Assembly: GCA_963989385.1 (NCBI GenBank)
Contig: OZ022500.1
Span: 110,401,842-110,465,841, forward strand
Length of the DNA: 64,000 nucleotides
Direction of reading: 5' to 3'
Source of the DNA: Ctena decussata
Lineage: Eukaryota; Mollusca; Bivalvia; Lucinida; Lucinidae
The translations under genes were made by a program, and so were the position numbers. Shown in pieces: positions 30,101 to 45,300 of this stretch. The notes under the pieces are model-generated. The model did no database searches and was not told the origin of the DNA. It saw only the letters and a list, made by a program, of their open reading frames with translations. How positions within the stretch are numbered: the first letter of the stretch is position 1; each line of letters opens with the position of its first letter.

Positions 30101-33100
30101 TACGCAAATGCTTACTAGTATGTAATTTATAAATATTCTATTTTTAACAAAGTTCCAAGCAAACAGAGACTGACTTGTGTAAATTAAACTCATACATTTT
30201 CATACCCTTCCCAGGCATACATGTGCAAATGACAGATACCTTACTTATCATTTGATCTAAACGTACATTTTCTAACTTTGGACATATTCAAAACATGCTC
30301 AAAATGCTATGGTAATGGGACGCCCAGGTACCTACGGGTAATAGAAACTCAGGTACCCGAGTACAAAATCTCTACCGGTCCCAGCCCTACTAAAATTCCA
30401 TGAAGCCCAAAGCACTTCTTGTAGGTAACGAATTGTTCTGCCATTAGGTTAAACAGCTGTCACGAGGAAGTTGCATCAAGCGAAAGTCACATGGACCAAT
30501 CAAGTTGTTGTTTACCTTAAACATCACATGACGACAATGTCACATGATCAAAGGCCATTCATCAGTGTAAGAAGGTAGATACTCTTAAAGGTTTCTCTAT
30601 GGGGAGTCAATGACAAGTGTAAATATTAACGTTGCCACAGGGATCCTCCTGTCTGTTTTTGCTTGGTCCCAGGGACCTGTCACACAGACTGTGATTCAAA
30701 TTTAATGCAGACAGCTTTATGACAAGCCGTTTTACTATCTATTCAATGAAATAGATATCTGATTAAATGTATGAGAAATCTAATGCTAGAGCAGGGTCGG
30801 CAATTTAGGGACACCTAAGCCATATATACCACATCAGTTAAGTCAGTTTTGCTGCAGGTATTTCTAAACATGAGCCACAATATGACAAAACCAACAAAGT
30901 GGCATGTGCACCCAGTGAAGACTCAGATCAGCCTAGGCATCTGTGCAGTCTGATCAGAGTCTTCATTGTCCGCATGGAGCTAGCTTATAAACTTAGGTAC
31001 ACCTTAAGTACACAGCAAATAATCCGGTCAGATTGGGCCACCACCAAGCCTGATCTGAATCTTCACTGGGAGCACACGCCACTTTGTTGGTTTTCTCGCG
31101 TCGCGGCTCATATGGCCACGCCCATTTTGGCTATCATCACTAGTGTGCAGTCGTAATATTTTAAATCCCCTAGCTTTCATATGATAGTACAGAATTAACC
31201 ATTTCCAAGCATGTCATCTCTGCCAAACACACAGGGAGTGTAATTCCAAACAATTTATACTTCAAGTTTACACACCACACCTCAGTTTGATCTTTATGCT
31301 CTCAAGCATTTTCTAATATAAACAACATCTAGCTTTCTAGATCCCTTGATAAATTCATAGATAAAACAGAAATGAGACAATACTTAAGCTTATAAGTGAG
31401 ACCACTGGTATTTACATTCCATACCGAAAGCATCTCAGAATCATTATCGAACCTTCCATTTATTTAACCCTAAGACAACAGCAAGTTTACAATACTTACG
31501 GTAGATCCACTGATGATGCTGGTTGTGTATTTAGGGTTTACACAGAATCCTCGGCTGTCCGTCTGACATCCCACATACAGGAATGCTGCTGCATTATCAT
31601 TCTCATCTGTCAGGGAGATGTTCAGAAATGCTTGAGATGACTGTGGTACAGCCCCATTGTCCTGCATCAGAGAAAAAAACAACAACTGCATATTGAATCA
31701 TATCTAAATGTTAAACTTTAACAAGCAAATTTGGTGAATTTATATCCCCCACCGAAGTGGCCCTGATTTGTTTATTATTATGTTTTTTTTTTAAGTTTCA
31801 TATAATTTCGTTCTGTGGAGTGAAAGGACAATTACTCTGGCATAAGTGAGGCATAAGCTGAAGCTGTTCTTAAACACTTGCCTTAGCATCACTGCACTAT
31901 GATGATACATTTTTAATTCAGTTTCAAGAAATTATGTTCAGTCCAGTATCTTAGTTATGGCTAATTTGTAGATTTTAAATCAATTCAAGGGCATTAAATC
32001 ATGCACTACTGATGCCATTATGATCAAACTTAATGTGCACTGCTATGTCAAGGCAATACATAAATATTTTAAGTTTCATGAAATTCCATTTATTGGTTAC
32101 TTAGTTATGACTCAATTTGTTGATTTTAAACCAAATCAAGGGCAATAACTCATTGCTAACTGAAGCAATTTCGACAAAACGTAAGATGCACCAATGTGTT
32201 ACAGTGATACATATTTAGTAAAAGTTTCATAGAATTCCGTTCATTGATGACGTAGTTATGGCTAAATTTGTCAATTTCAAATTAATTCAAGGGCAATAAC
32301 TCATGCACTTCTAATAAAACTTTATGTGCATAACCGCCTTATGGTGAGACATATCAAGTTTAAGTTTCATGAAGTTTCGGTAATTGGTTACTTAGTTATG
32401 GCTCATTTTATTGATTTTAAGTCAATTCAAGGGCAATAACTCATGCATTCCTAAAGCCAGTCTGATGAAACTTGACATGCATCAGCAAGTTATAGTGATA
32501 TATATTTATTTTAAGTTTCATGAAATTCCATCCAGTGGTTACTTAGTTATGGCTCTTTTTATTGATTTTAAAACAATTCAAGGGCAATAACTCATGCATT
32601 ACTAAAGCCAGTCTGATAAAACTTGACGTGCATCAACCGGTTATAGTAATATACATTTATTATAAGTTTCATGAAATTCCGTTCAGTGGTTACTTAGTTA
32701 TGGCTCCGGACGGAAAGACGGATGGACGGAAGGAAGGACGGACAGACATGGAGAAACCTATATCTCTCCGCCTTCGGCGGGGGATAAAAAAAAGCATAGG
32801 CTCTACATGTTATTTAAAAAAAAAAAAAGGAGGCCAGCTCAGTCCACATTACAAGGCTATGCCATACCAAGTCTAACAGAAAAGTTTGCAGCATTAATAC
32901 CATATCATTAATCATTCAACTCAACAAGCCAGCCTGGGCAATCAGGTTTGTTTACCTCCATGTTTCTCTGTGTGTGTGTGTGTGTGTGTGTGTTGTTTTT
33001 TTACACACTCTTTTTGTCACTCTCTGTTTGCTTTCGTGAGCAACAAAGACTTTAAAAAATGTTCTGCTCTACTAAAAGGAAAGAATTTGCTCTTAGGAGT

Positions 33101-36100
33101 TGCTTCCCTTGAAAGGGTACCCACTCACTTTAAACATCCATGTAAACAGTGTTGATCCAGATGAGAAGGTTTATAACTATAAGAGGCTGATAGTAAGATA
33201 CCAAGCTGAAATTTCAACTATCTCCAGACATATAAATTTTTTACTATTTTTCATTGTGTGTTCAACCCTTTAAGTGCAAAAAAACAGCAGACGACAAATT
33301 TACGTCTGTAAAATTTAAACAAGAGGGCCATGAGGCCCTGAATCGCTCACCTGAACAACTGGCAAAGTGACTTTTTCTTGTCTGAAATTGTCAAAATATG
33401 AGTCTTGGGTCAAAAGTTAAAGAATGACCATGACCTCTTGTACTCATAAATCTTCATGTACTCATTAAGACAATCATATATACCATTTTATGCCAAAATC
33501 TTCAAAACTTTCGATGAATCTTATTTTATAGAATTCTCCCATATTTGACCATGCCGCAAAAAAGATCAAGGTAAACCCAAGGTTATCATTTGAACAGTTT
33601 TGGTAGTACTCTAGTACTTCATGCTACTTACCAACTTTCAAGGTCATAGGTGTATTGGTTCTGGAGAAGAAAAATATTAAAGGTTTATACCATAAATGGG
33701 TATGGCGATCATGCAGGTCATGTGACCTAGACCGTTTGAACAAATTTTTGTTCAAGCAGCCCCTGGAGGCTCTATATGAAATGTGTTAACAATTGGCCCT
33801 TTGTCTTTTGAGGAAATGTTTGAAAATGTCAAAATATGAGACATCTGGGTCAAAGGTTAAAGAATGACATTGACTTCTTGTACTCATAATTCTTCATGAC
33901 CTTATTAAGACGACTGTATATACCAATTTTAAGGCCAAAATCTTCAAAACTTCCCATGAAATCTTATGTTGTAGCATTTTCCCACATTTGACCTTGCTGT
34001 AAAAAGGGTCAAGGTCAACCCAAGGTCATAATTTGAATAATCTTGATAGTACTGGAGCACACAATGCTACATACCAAGTTTCAAGGCCATCAGTCAATTG
34101 GTTCTGGAGAAGAAGATTTTTAAAAGTTTTTACCATATATGGGCATGGCCGCCATGTTGATCATGTGATCCAGACCATTTGAAGAAATTTTCATTCCCTC
34201 AACTCCTGAAGGGTCTATTTGATATTTGGTTACAATTGGCTCAGTAGCTTTTAAGAAGAAGTTTGAAATTGTCAAACTATAAGAATTCAGGGTCAAAGGT
34301 CAAAGAACAACCTTGACCTCTTGTAATCATGACTCTTCATGTACTCATTAAGATGACTGTATTTATCAATTTTTAGGCCTTAATATTTAAAACTTTCTAT
34401 GAAATTATGTACTAGCATTTTCCCATATTTGACCTTGCTGTAAAAAAAATGGTCAAGGTCAACCCAAGGTCATCATATGAAAAAATTTGACAGTACTCGA
34501 GTACCCGCTGCTACATACCAAGTTTCAAGGCAATCAGTCAATCAGTTCTTGAGAAGAAGTATTTTAAAGGTTTTTACCATATATGAGCATGGCAGCCATG
34601 TTGGTCATGTGACAAATTTTTATTCTCTGAACCCCTGGAGGTTTGGTTACAACTGGCTAAGTGTTTTTTGAGAAGATTGTTTGAAATTTTCAAAATATGA
34701 GAGTTCTGGGTCAAAGGTCAAAGAATGACCTTGACGTCCTGTACCAACAAATCTTCATGTTCTCATTAAGATGACTGCATATACCAATTTTTAGGCCTTA
34801 ATCTCTAAAAATTTCCGTGAAATCTTATGTTGTAGCATTTTCCCATATTTGACTTTGCCGTAAAAAAGGTCAAGGTCAACCCAAGGTCATAATTTGAACA
34901 ATCTTGATAGTATTCAAGTACCCAATGCTACATATCAAGTTTCAAGGCCATCGGTCAATTGGTTCTGGAGAAGAAGATTTTTAAAGGTTTTTACCATATA
35001 TGGGCGTGGCAGCCATGTTGATCATGTGACTCGGACCGTATGAATAAATTTTCATTCCCTCAACCCCTGTAGGCTCTATATGGAATTTGGTTTCAATTGG
35101 CCCAGTGGCTTTTGAGGAAATTGTTTGAAATTGTCAAAATATCAGAGTTCTGGGTCAAAGGTCAAAGAATGACCTTGACCTCTTGTACTCATAAATCTTC
35201 ATGTACTCATTAAGATGACTGTAGATACCAATTTTTAGCCCAAAATCTTCAACAGTTTCCAAGATATCTTATGTTCTAGCATTTTGCCATATAAAACCAC
35301 AAGGAAGCAAATTTGACCTTACCGTAAAATAGGTCAAGGTCAACCCAAGGTCATAATTTGAACAATCTTGGTAGTGCTCGCGTACCCAATGCTACATACC
35401 AAGTTTCAAGACCATCGGCCTGTTGGTTCTGGAGAAGAAGATTTTTTTAGGTTTTTACCATATATGGGCATGGCGGCCATGTTGGTCATGTGACCAGGAC
35501 CGTTTGAACAATTTTTCTTTCCTAGGGCCCCAGTAGGCTACATATGAAATTTGGTTACAATCGGCCCAGCGGTTTCAGAGGAGAAGTCATTTGAAAGTGT
35601 GGACGGACGACGGACGGACGGACGACGTACGACGGACGCCGGAGCCTTACCATCCTATAAGCTCCCCCGGAGCCGCTGGCTCAGGTGAGCTAAAAAATGT
35701 TTCCTCCCAACTATATCATATTGAGAAATCAAAGACAGAGGGCAAACAGCAAAGATCCTGATGAGGTGGCACATAATGAGCCACCTCATCAGGATCTATG
35801 CTGTTTGAAAAATTCAGCTTTATCGTCACTGCCTGGCATTTAAAGTTTTAAAAGAAATTTGGCACTGACAAGAACTTTTTACTACACATTTGGCAGCAAA
35901 AAGATAACGAAAAATAGCCTTTAATTCACCAACTGTTTTAATACAAAGATGGGAACAGCCATCTTCTCATACCAAGCAAGTTAAAGCTCGTATTAAAAAA
36001 TCCCCACAATAAACAGAGAAATGGAATAACCAGGATTTTTCAAAGTACGTACCGTAGCTCGAACAATCATGGGGAAGAATGCCTGAGTCTCGTAATCAAG

Positions 36101-39100
36101 CCTCTCATTCACTGAGACTACCCCAGTACTGGAATCTATGACAAACTTGTCACCAGCTTGCTGTAAAAAGACAAAGTATCAAAGTGAAATTTCAATATTG
36201 ATGAAACGAGTAATAAAATGCATTTGTAACGCATTTATAATGCATTTATACCAGCATTTGCACTTCTGGGCCCTGAGCTTAAGTAACAAGATTAGACAGA
36301 AACATAATTACTTCATGGTCAGATGCTTTATAGATAGTAAAAAGCTCTTCTGAGCCTATTATTCAAATATGTTATGTCCTCTATAAATAAATCTTCATTC
36401 TAATCTTCATCACGGTAGTAGTGAATGTTCTCTAATTATGTACATTTCATGCCTCAGAAAACACATGGATTTTTTTTCCTGAAAACAGTTGGTGGCATTC
36501 CAAAGAGTGTAGACCCTGATTAGACTGCTCCTGAAGAAGCCATCTGATCTGGGTCTGCACTGTTTGCCTCAGCATTACTTTACAAGACATCTGTGTTTGA
36601 AAAAATTATAGACCATTTGTTGTAATGTATAGTGGTACTGTTTGGCAGAAGTCAAAACTCTTCACTGGAACTCCACCTAAGACCATAGGCAGATTACAAT
36701 TATAGTCATGTTTATTCTAATCAGGCCTTACTTGTACACAGATCTGGTGGTCATATTTCTATCTGCTCATGCTTTCACCAAATACCTACCCCACTAACAA
36801 TGGTGTATGTAACCAGGCCATTGCCAACAGTAGGGTCATCTCGATCAGTTGCCGTAGCCTGGTAGACTGATTGCCCAACAACGGTGAACTAAAATAAATA
36901 AACATCTATACAGTCTACACTCTTTAAAAGGATATTTAATATTACAACAAAATTCTGTATCATTTCATTTTAAGTGACAACTTCATTGTTCTGCAAGTAT
37001 AGTCTTTTTAAAGTATAGACCTTCTACTTGCTCTCTGTAACTGAAACTGTGGTTATTCTTCAATACCACCCTTACCAGAAAATGAAATTTTAGCATGGTA
37101 TACTTCATAATGTTCAAGGTCAACACTGATAAGGGTGGTATAAAATAGATATACCATGGTATGTCCTCATGTAAGGGAGATAATCAACTCCTTTAAGCTT
37201 GTGGATTGTCTCCTCATACAGGAAGACAACTCATGGAATAAATGTTATAGAACAACAAATTTTTCACAACAGCAAAATTAATCTGGTCACCACTACTGCA
37301 GATACAAAGTCTGGACCTTAAGGCATCCGCAGCTGGATGGTGACAGCTCTCAACTGACTGCAAATATTCACAGCTTGGTCAGAGAATTTGCTTGCATGTG
37401 TGCTATAAAGAACTCCTTACAAGTGCATGACTCATGTCACTATACCTGGTCACGCTGTTTATTCACTGACAGTTTTATCTTATCGTTCAACTTGCTTTCA
37501 GTTTGTCCACTAACAAAACCAAATTAATGATGACGAGATACTCTCCTCAGTATCCCACATGTATACCAAATATTATTTTATTTTATTAGTTTATTAAAGT
37601 CTCATTTTGGTGTACAACATCACAGTACATACATGTTTATATACAGACATATAAAAATACACCAAACCATTCTGTACAGAATTATAAGAGACTATGTACA
37701 TCATGCATTACATATAGATTTATCTTATCACAGCGGATAAAGGTTCCGCAGAGTTAAAATAATAATAATAATAATAATAAAAATAATAATAAAAAAAGTG
37801 AACATTCTAGCTTAAATACTTGTTGATAACAGTTTTTGTTATGAACAGAATTATAGAGTTACTGGATTATGGACAAGGCTAATCAAATAAACGCCCATTT
37901 TTAAAACCTATAGAAGAGAATTTTAAAATACAACATTAAGCAGAGCATACATACCTCACTGATGGATAAGGTGGTAGGGATATTTCTGAAGAATGGAATG
38001 TTGTCGTTGACATCCAACAGAGTAATAACCAAGGTGTAGTCAGTCTGAAATATATTAACATGGTAAGATCCGGAATACTGGATATGCTGAAACTGTGTTA
38101 TAAGTCTCATATCACCTCAAAGGAATATGTGTTATTTATCTTGACTTCCAAATCATCAAACTGTGCATTTTCAAAAACAATTTAGTATTACATTGTGTAT
38201 TCATCAGAGTACAAAACTTAATTTGTGAAAAAACATCTTTCTTAAAATGGCATCTCATATTAGTCAACTATAGAAAAACTGGAGTTGGGTATCAGCCATG
38301 GTGTAACAAGAGCTGTCGCCTGACAGCATAGCTCGCCTGAATAGGTGCTTGCCCATCACACAGTCGCTATGGTGGTGTGGACTGCTATGTATAAACTATC
38401 AGGCAAGCATGTCCATAATGACAACACATTTATAAACAAAAGCTATCTCAGAAATGTCTTAAAATAAAAAAAAAAATCCACATGAAATTTCAAAGTCCAT
38501 GAGCTTGAGGTCAAAGAACTAAGGGGTAGGGGGGAGGAGGGCAGGGCTAGGATGTATCAAAGCCTTTAACCGTTATCTTACATCAGTCCAAGTATTAGTA
38601 TCAACTGAGTCCATTGTGGCACTGTGAAATTATGTCTTCATTAATATAAAACCAATCAAAATCTTTAAGACAAAACTCAAAGTCCATGACCTTGACATCA
38701 AGGTCATCCAGTCGGGTAAGTATATAGTGTTTTGTAAAAACTCAAAAAGTGTCTAACATCAGTTCAAGTGTAAACTAAATCTCTGCCAAGCATTATGAAT
38801 CAGTATGCAATTAGAAAACTTTAATAGAGACCAAATTTCCTAAGTCCCAGACCTTGACATCAACGTCACCAAGCAGGGCTGGGGTAGTACTCTGTAAAAC
38901 TTTGGACTTATATCTAACTACAGTGCAAATATAAAAATAGCCATCAGAGGAGATGGCAAATCCCCTGACCGAAGGCCTCCTGCGCCTTGGTAAACAGGGT
39001 GCACTTCAAAACGCATATAAATAGTATACTGTTTTTCTTTTATGCTCCTTATTGACATTATCTGCTTAACAGATGCATGATTATCTAACACTCAGACCAA

Positions 39101-39277
39101 AACAGTATGCCAAATTGCTAAAAAGAGGTAAAATCTCAAACATAAATCATGTAGACAATGTATTGCATATGATACATTCAACATTTCAAAATGTGTGAAT
39201 AACTTCTTAAGTACAAGCCCTACAAATCTAATTTTGAGCTCTCTAGTAAGTGAATTTGGACAAAGAATCCAAATCTG

Positions 39278-39308
<31 letters not shown>

Positions 39309-42300
39309 GGGGGGGGGGGGGGGTGGGGGGGGGGGCTCGGAAAAGTATGAAAGCAAGAGTTGTCATTCTTGTATGAGACAAACTGTCCTGATCTGATCTC
39401 CATATCTGTGAAGTATCATAAAAATATTTCTAAGGGTATTCAAGTTATGGAGCGGCCACTAAATCACACCTATAACCATCAAGGGGAAATAACTCAAAAA
39501 CTAAGAAAGCAAGAGTTGTCATTCTTGTTCGCGACACATCAGCATGACCTGTTCTACATAACTATGAAGTATCATGAAAATATTCCAAAGGGTATTCAAG
39601 TTATGGAGCGGACACGAAATCACACCTAAAACCATCAAGGGGAAATAACTCAAAAAGTAAGATAGCAAGAGTTGTCATTCTTGTTCGCGACACATCGTCA
39701 TGACCTGCTCTACATATCTGTGAAGTATCATGAAAATATTCCGAAGGGTATTCAAGTTATAGAGCGGACACAAATCTGCCAAAAAATCAACAAAGGGGAG
39801 ATTACTCAAAAATTACAAAAGCAAGAGTTACCATTCTTGCACGCGACACATCGCCATGACCTGTTCTACATAACTGTGAAGTATCATGAAATTATTCCAA
39901 ATGGTATTCAAGATATGGAGCGGACAAGAAAATGTTTACAGACAGACAGACGGACGGACAGACGGATGGACGGACGCCAGGCTCATCGCTATATCCCTGA
40001 ACCTTTCGGTCGGGGGATAAAAAGAATTCATCTATGGTTTCAGGAGATATGTGTCATTAAAAAACTTTAACCAAAACATCCAATCAATAAAAAGACAATT
40101 TTCTAAGTCCATGACCTTGACATGAAGGTCACTGAGGGGGGTGGGGGTAGTACCTTGGAAAACTTTAGACCAATATCTAACTACAGTGCAAGTATCAAAG
40201 GAATCCATCAATGGGTTAAGGAGATACTGGGCTTTAGAAAACTTTAACCAAAACATCCAGTCCCAAAAAACTCCCAATTTTCTAAGTCCATGACCTTGAC
40301 ATCAAGGTCAAGGAGTGGGGTGGGGGTGGTACCATGTTAAACTTTGGACCAATATCTAACTACAGTGCAAGTATCAAAAGAATCCATCCATGGGTTAGGG
40401 AGATATAGGTCTTTAAAAAACTTTAACCAAAACATCCAATCCGGACGCCGACGCTGACGCTGACGCGGACGCGGACGCCGACGCCGTGGTGACAACAATA
40501 GCTCTTCCTGAACTTTCGTTCAGGCGAGCTAAAAAGGATCAAATTTCGACTATATTCAACCATGGGCACAACACTAGAGGAAACCAGAAATTATATCCTA
40601 CAATTATCATTGAATACTCTTATCTAAGCTCTTTACAATTCAGTGTCAGCAGCAATTCTATTTTGCCTGCAATTTTTGATACAATTCCAGACAGAGTACT
40701 TTATCAAAATACTTTGGACCAATCTGGTAATCAATTAACTGACAGTCTGTAAATAATATTACCTGAACACCGTTCCATGTACATCTCAGACCAAAGGTGA
40801 CTGTGTTCCTCTCTGGGGGCACCCCATCAAGTCCTCCCTATCAAGATATATTAATGTCATATTACTCATAGCTATGAATCAGCAATTATTTGAAAGTAAA
40901 CTAACATTTTGGTTAGCACAATAAAATATGTGCTCTGGTATCAATTACCCTTAAAAAGAAATAATTCTAGAAAGATCCCAGAAAAAAGATTTTGTGAGGA
41001 AACAAGAACTTACAATTTTTGGAATTCGGCTTGTGTTATGTTCCATTACTGTTTTCTGAAGAATCACTTCACTAAATTGCTCATTTCTTGTAATATGTAA
41101 TAAACCTTTATCTTATAATTATCAAAAGATCATATCTATTTGCTTATGAGACGGGGTACTTCCCCTCAGAATCAATCCAAAAAAGTCTAGAAGTCTCATA
41201 AGACACAAGTTTATTAAATGCTTTTGCATTTGGAATAATCTAAAACCATCTCATACAATTAAACAATCATATAACTCTAAACTCACATCTCTGTCGATAG
41301 CATTGATCAGACGGATATATGTATCCTGTCCGTTCACACTCTCCAGAGTGAAGTAATTAGTTGGAAACAGGTCCGATGATCCTTGGTCCAAGATAACGGA
41401 GTATCCTGACTGTCCGACATTTCCATTGATTGGTAGTTGAGCTCTGTATCTCGAAAACTGGCTTGAATCAAAGGTGGGGTCTGCAGAAGAGATGTAAGAT
41501 ACAATGTTAACTCTGATTCTCCCTCTTATAAAATCTGTATGGAGATTTTCATACTTCAATAATATTGCCCCATTCCATTTGAGATACCCTTTTAGAGGTA
41601 TCTGGGCAAGCAGCTTTGATCCAGATTTAAATTGTTTACTGCATAGAGATCATTTCTACAAGTGTTAGACCAATATTGTCAAAATAGTCTTGATTTTTTA
41701 TGCAGACAACAGTTTCAGCAGACGACAAAAAATACCCAGAATGCAATGGGTTAATTTTACACTATACTACAGCAGTACCTCTATGAATGGCTTCAATTAA
41801 ATATCATAGGTGTGTGACTTTATAAAAAAAATGAGAACCTGAACAAGGTATTTTCTTTAATACTGGTTACAAGTGGTAAAACGTAATTTTAAGTATAAAT
41901 GGTACAGTCAGACTAAAGAGAACCAATATGGCTATTTAGGATAACAAGACAGAAAACAACCTAAATTAGCACTTCAAGATGCAAAAGAGTAATACATGTA
42001 CATGTGTTGGTTGGTTGTTTAGGTTTAACGGCTCTTTGAGACAGTATTTCAGTCTATATCGAGCCGTCTCCTAGAGAGACGGAGAAAGAAAAGAGATCTG
42101 ATAGGGGAGAGAAAAATGTCCAAACAACCCCCACCTGCACCTACTGAAAGCATAGCAGGCCCTTGCCCTACTATAATCTAAATTAGTAGGATGCCCCGGC
42201 ATTGTAAGTTATACCCAGCACCATCACCCGACCACCACACCCCTAATACACGTAAGAAGCTTTCTAAATTTTATCGGAGCGGTGGTAGTGTAGTGGATAA

Positions 42301-45300
42301 CATGCTAGATCACCAATCCAAAGGTCACAAGATCAATCCCCCACTTCTACGGTCTTTAGTAGGTGACTTTAAACCGATGTGACTTTAAATTCTGCATAAC
42401 CTTGCTGTTGGTGGGACATTAAGTCAGAGTTCACTCACTCTTTTCTCTACTTTATTTACAACTACAATAACATTGAAATTTTTTACCCGCACAAATAGTA
42501 TTTAAACAGAAGAAACTAAAACTGATGCAGGCTTGCAACTCATATATAGAATTTGGAATCCCAAAGTCTCATTCTTAAGACAAAATTCACAGGCCCGGAT
42601 CCAGACCACCACATACTGGTGGGGCTCTGGAAAACTGGTGGGGCTGGGAGATGTCGATATGCTGGGGAGGGAGAGGGGAAGGGCTCTGGCGGGAGTGGGG
42701 CTTGATAATATATGACATTATTAGGGATCAATTTGATGAAAATTTTTGCTATCTTTTTTGCCTTGAAATATATGTTGTTATATCTCATTAGAATCGCCTC
42801 GGCGAGGCGATTCTAATGAGATGTCACAACATATATTTTAATCTAACCTGGCCCAGGTGGCGGGGATCAAGCCCCAAAGCCCACCCCCTGGATCCGGGGC
42901 TGATTCATTCCTATAGAAGGCATGCAGCAATATAAATATATCAAAATAAATAGCTATCTACTAGTAAGCAGAGCTCTAGATAAGAGGGCGTATTTGGTGA
43001 TAATTAGGGATAATTTTTGTTAATTCTGCATAAAAACATATGTTGTGACCCCTCATCTGAACCGTCTCGACGAGACGGTTCAGATGAGGGGTCACAACAT
43101 ATGGTTTCGATGAGAAGTAAGAAAAATTATCCTTAATTATCATCAAATACGCCCTCTTATCTAGAGCTCTGGTAAGTGCATGCTGGCAAGAGGTAAGATA
43201 AAAGTCTCTTGGATAAAAATGTGCAGTTTTATAAACTCACTGAACATACCTGTAGCTGTAAAAATTATTGATAATATTCATTAGAGTAAGGATGTCTCAA
43301 AGTACACAGCCTTACCTTGAAACATGGCATTAATATTGTCACCTTGTTCCCACGTTGCTGCCAAAATTCTAACAGTCACATTCTCATATACTCGAAAAAT
43401 TATATAAAGAGTTCTGGGGCCGTATTCATAAAGCCACTTAAGTCGTTGCTATGCGGTTGCTAAGGCTAAATATCTATAAAGGAGATTCCCTACAACTATG
43501 AAATTTGGTCCGGAGGAACAGTCTTTGTAAGACTGTTCCTCCAGAGCAAATTTCATAGTTGTAGGGAATCTCCTTCAAAGAAATTTAGCCTTAGCAACAG
43601 CATAGCAACCACTTAAGTCGTTTTATGAATACGGCCCCAGGACTGCTTATCACTTCACCTTCAGCTCAAAATAAGGAAACTCTCAATACTCTCTGCCTCT
43701 AGATTTGATTGATTTGATGCTTAACGTCCACGGTAAACAACTATGGTCATGTCGGGACGGTCAGTTAACCTAACCACACTATTCCTGGGCAGGCTTAGAC
43801 CTCCTAAGCGGTTAACCAGTACTAAGTGCACATACTTTCGCCAGTGACAACTGCCCTTCTTGAATCAGCGGAAGGAGAAACGAAAGTATGTGGCCAGACC
43901 GGGTATCGAATCCAGGACCTCTGACTTATGAGTCAGGTGCCCTACCGATCTCTGCTTCTAGATCCATTATTGTATATATCCTTGACACTAAACCTAACCA
44001 GACTTAGTATGATGCTAAAAATGCTACAGACATCAATTCAACTGTCATATCCATAATTCAGGTGAATGGGTTGACTTTCTGGGGAAACAACTCTGCCATT
44101 TTCATTTTTACTTTCCTTCTAAATGGCAGTCAACTCTAAAAGGAAAGAATTTGCTCCCCCAGGAGCAAAGTCATTTCCTTTAAGAGTAGACTTTTATTTG
44201 AAAAGGCAAAATCAACCAGGGAAGCAAACAGGAAGTCGTACATGTTGTTCCCCTTTGTAACAAAAGATCTGTCTGCACCTGACAGTGCCTTTCCATGTCA
44301 TACAAAACTAACCAAAACACCCAGCATGGGACAGCGGCAAGGTCGATGACTCCAAGGAGACAACACTAGCTCTCCCTGAATTTCTTCACATGTGAGCTAA
44401 CAATGGTGGTGTAACATTTGGGTGTACCCAACTACCAATACACCTTAACCCTTTAAGTGCCTAAAATCAAATGACAAAATTTACATTCACAAAATTTCCA
44501 AAAATGTTTAAGTTTAAGCTATATCATATTGGGAATTCAAAGACTACATGGCAAACAGTGTAGATCTATATGATGAGGTGGCTCATCATGAGCCACCTAG
44601 TCTGGATCTACACTGTGTGCAAATTCAGCTATTTTCATCTCTGGCAATTAAAGTGTTGATCAGTCATTGCTCATACAAGACATAAAATACTTACTGGTAT
44701 CACTTTCATCCACAGCTACATTAAGTTGCAGGGAGCCAAAGTTTCCTGTATCACTTCTTGTACATGCTGAAACAGATTAAATGATTTTAAAATCTATCAG
44801 AGTCCAGTTGTTCATAACTAACAAAGTTTTTAGTTAGGAAGACATCAATTTTTTTATATACTGACACAAAAAAGAAACGTCCGTTTTCTAAGGACCTGTA
44901 TCTTTTAAACCGGTTAAGTTGTAGCCATGAAAAATAAAACAAAATGTGTCCCGAACGTCTGGCACTTATTAAGTTGCCACCAATTTAATTTTTCTCCATA
45001 GCCACAAGATTTATCGAACCTGATGTCAAAACAACATTTTTCATTCTCAGCAGCATTTTATTCATCAAAACCGGGAACGTTTTGCGTAAAAGAAGGGCTA
45101 GAAACATCGATGAACGAAAAATCAACTTTTAAAAACAAAATCCGCTTATTAAATGAACGAGAAAGGAGCCCAAAGTTTTCAATTTATAAAATTATCTCCC
45201 TTTTAATTAAATATATAAAGATTTTAGAACTTCCGTATCTTCATAACCGTTCATCATTTTGACACGGTTTTTGTTTCAATTGACTATACTTGTGTACAAT

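Noticed and set aside
39092..40277. Open frames of 80-130 residues in intron 5
   Set aside because: They follow the 157-bp and 190-bp tandem units on both strands and contain microsatellite-coded runs.
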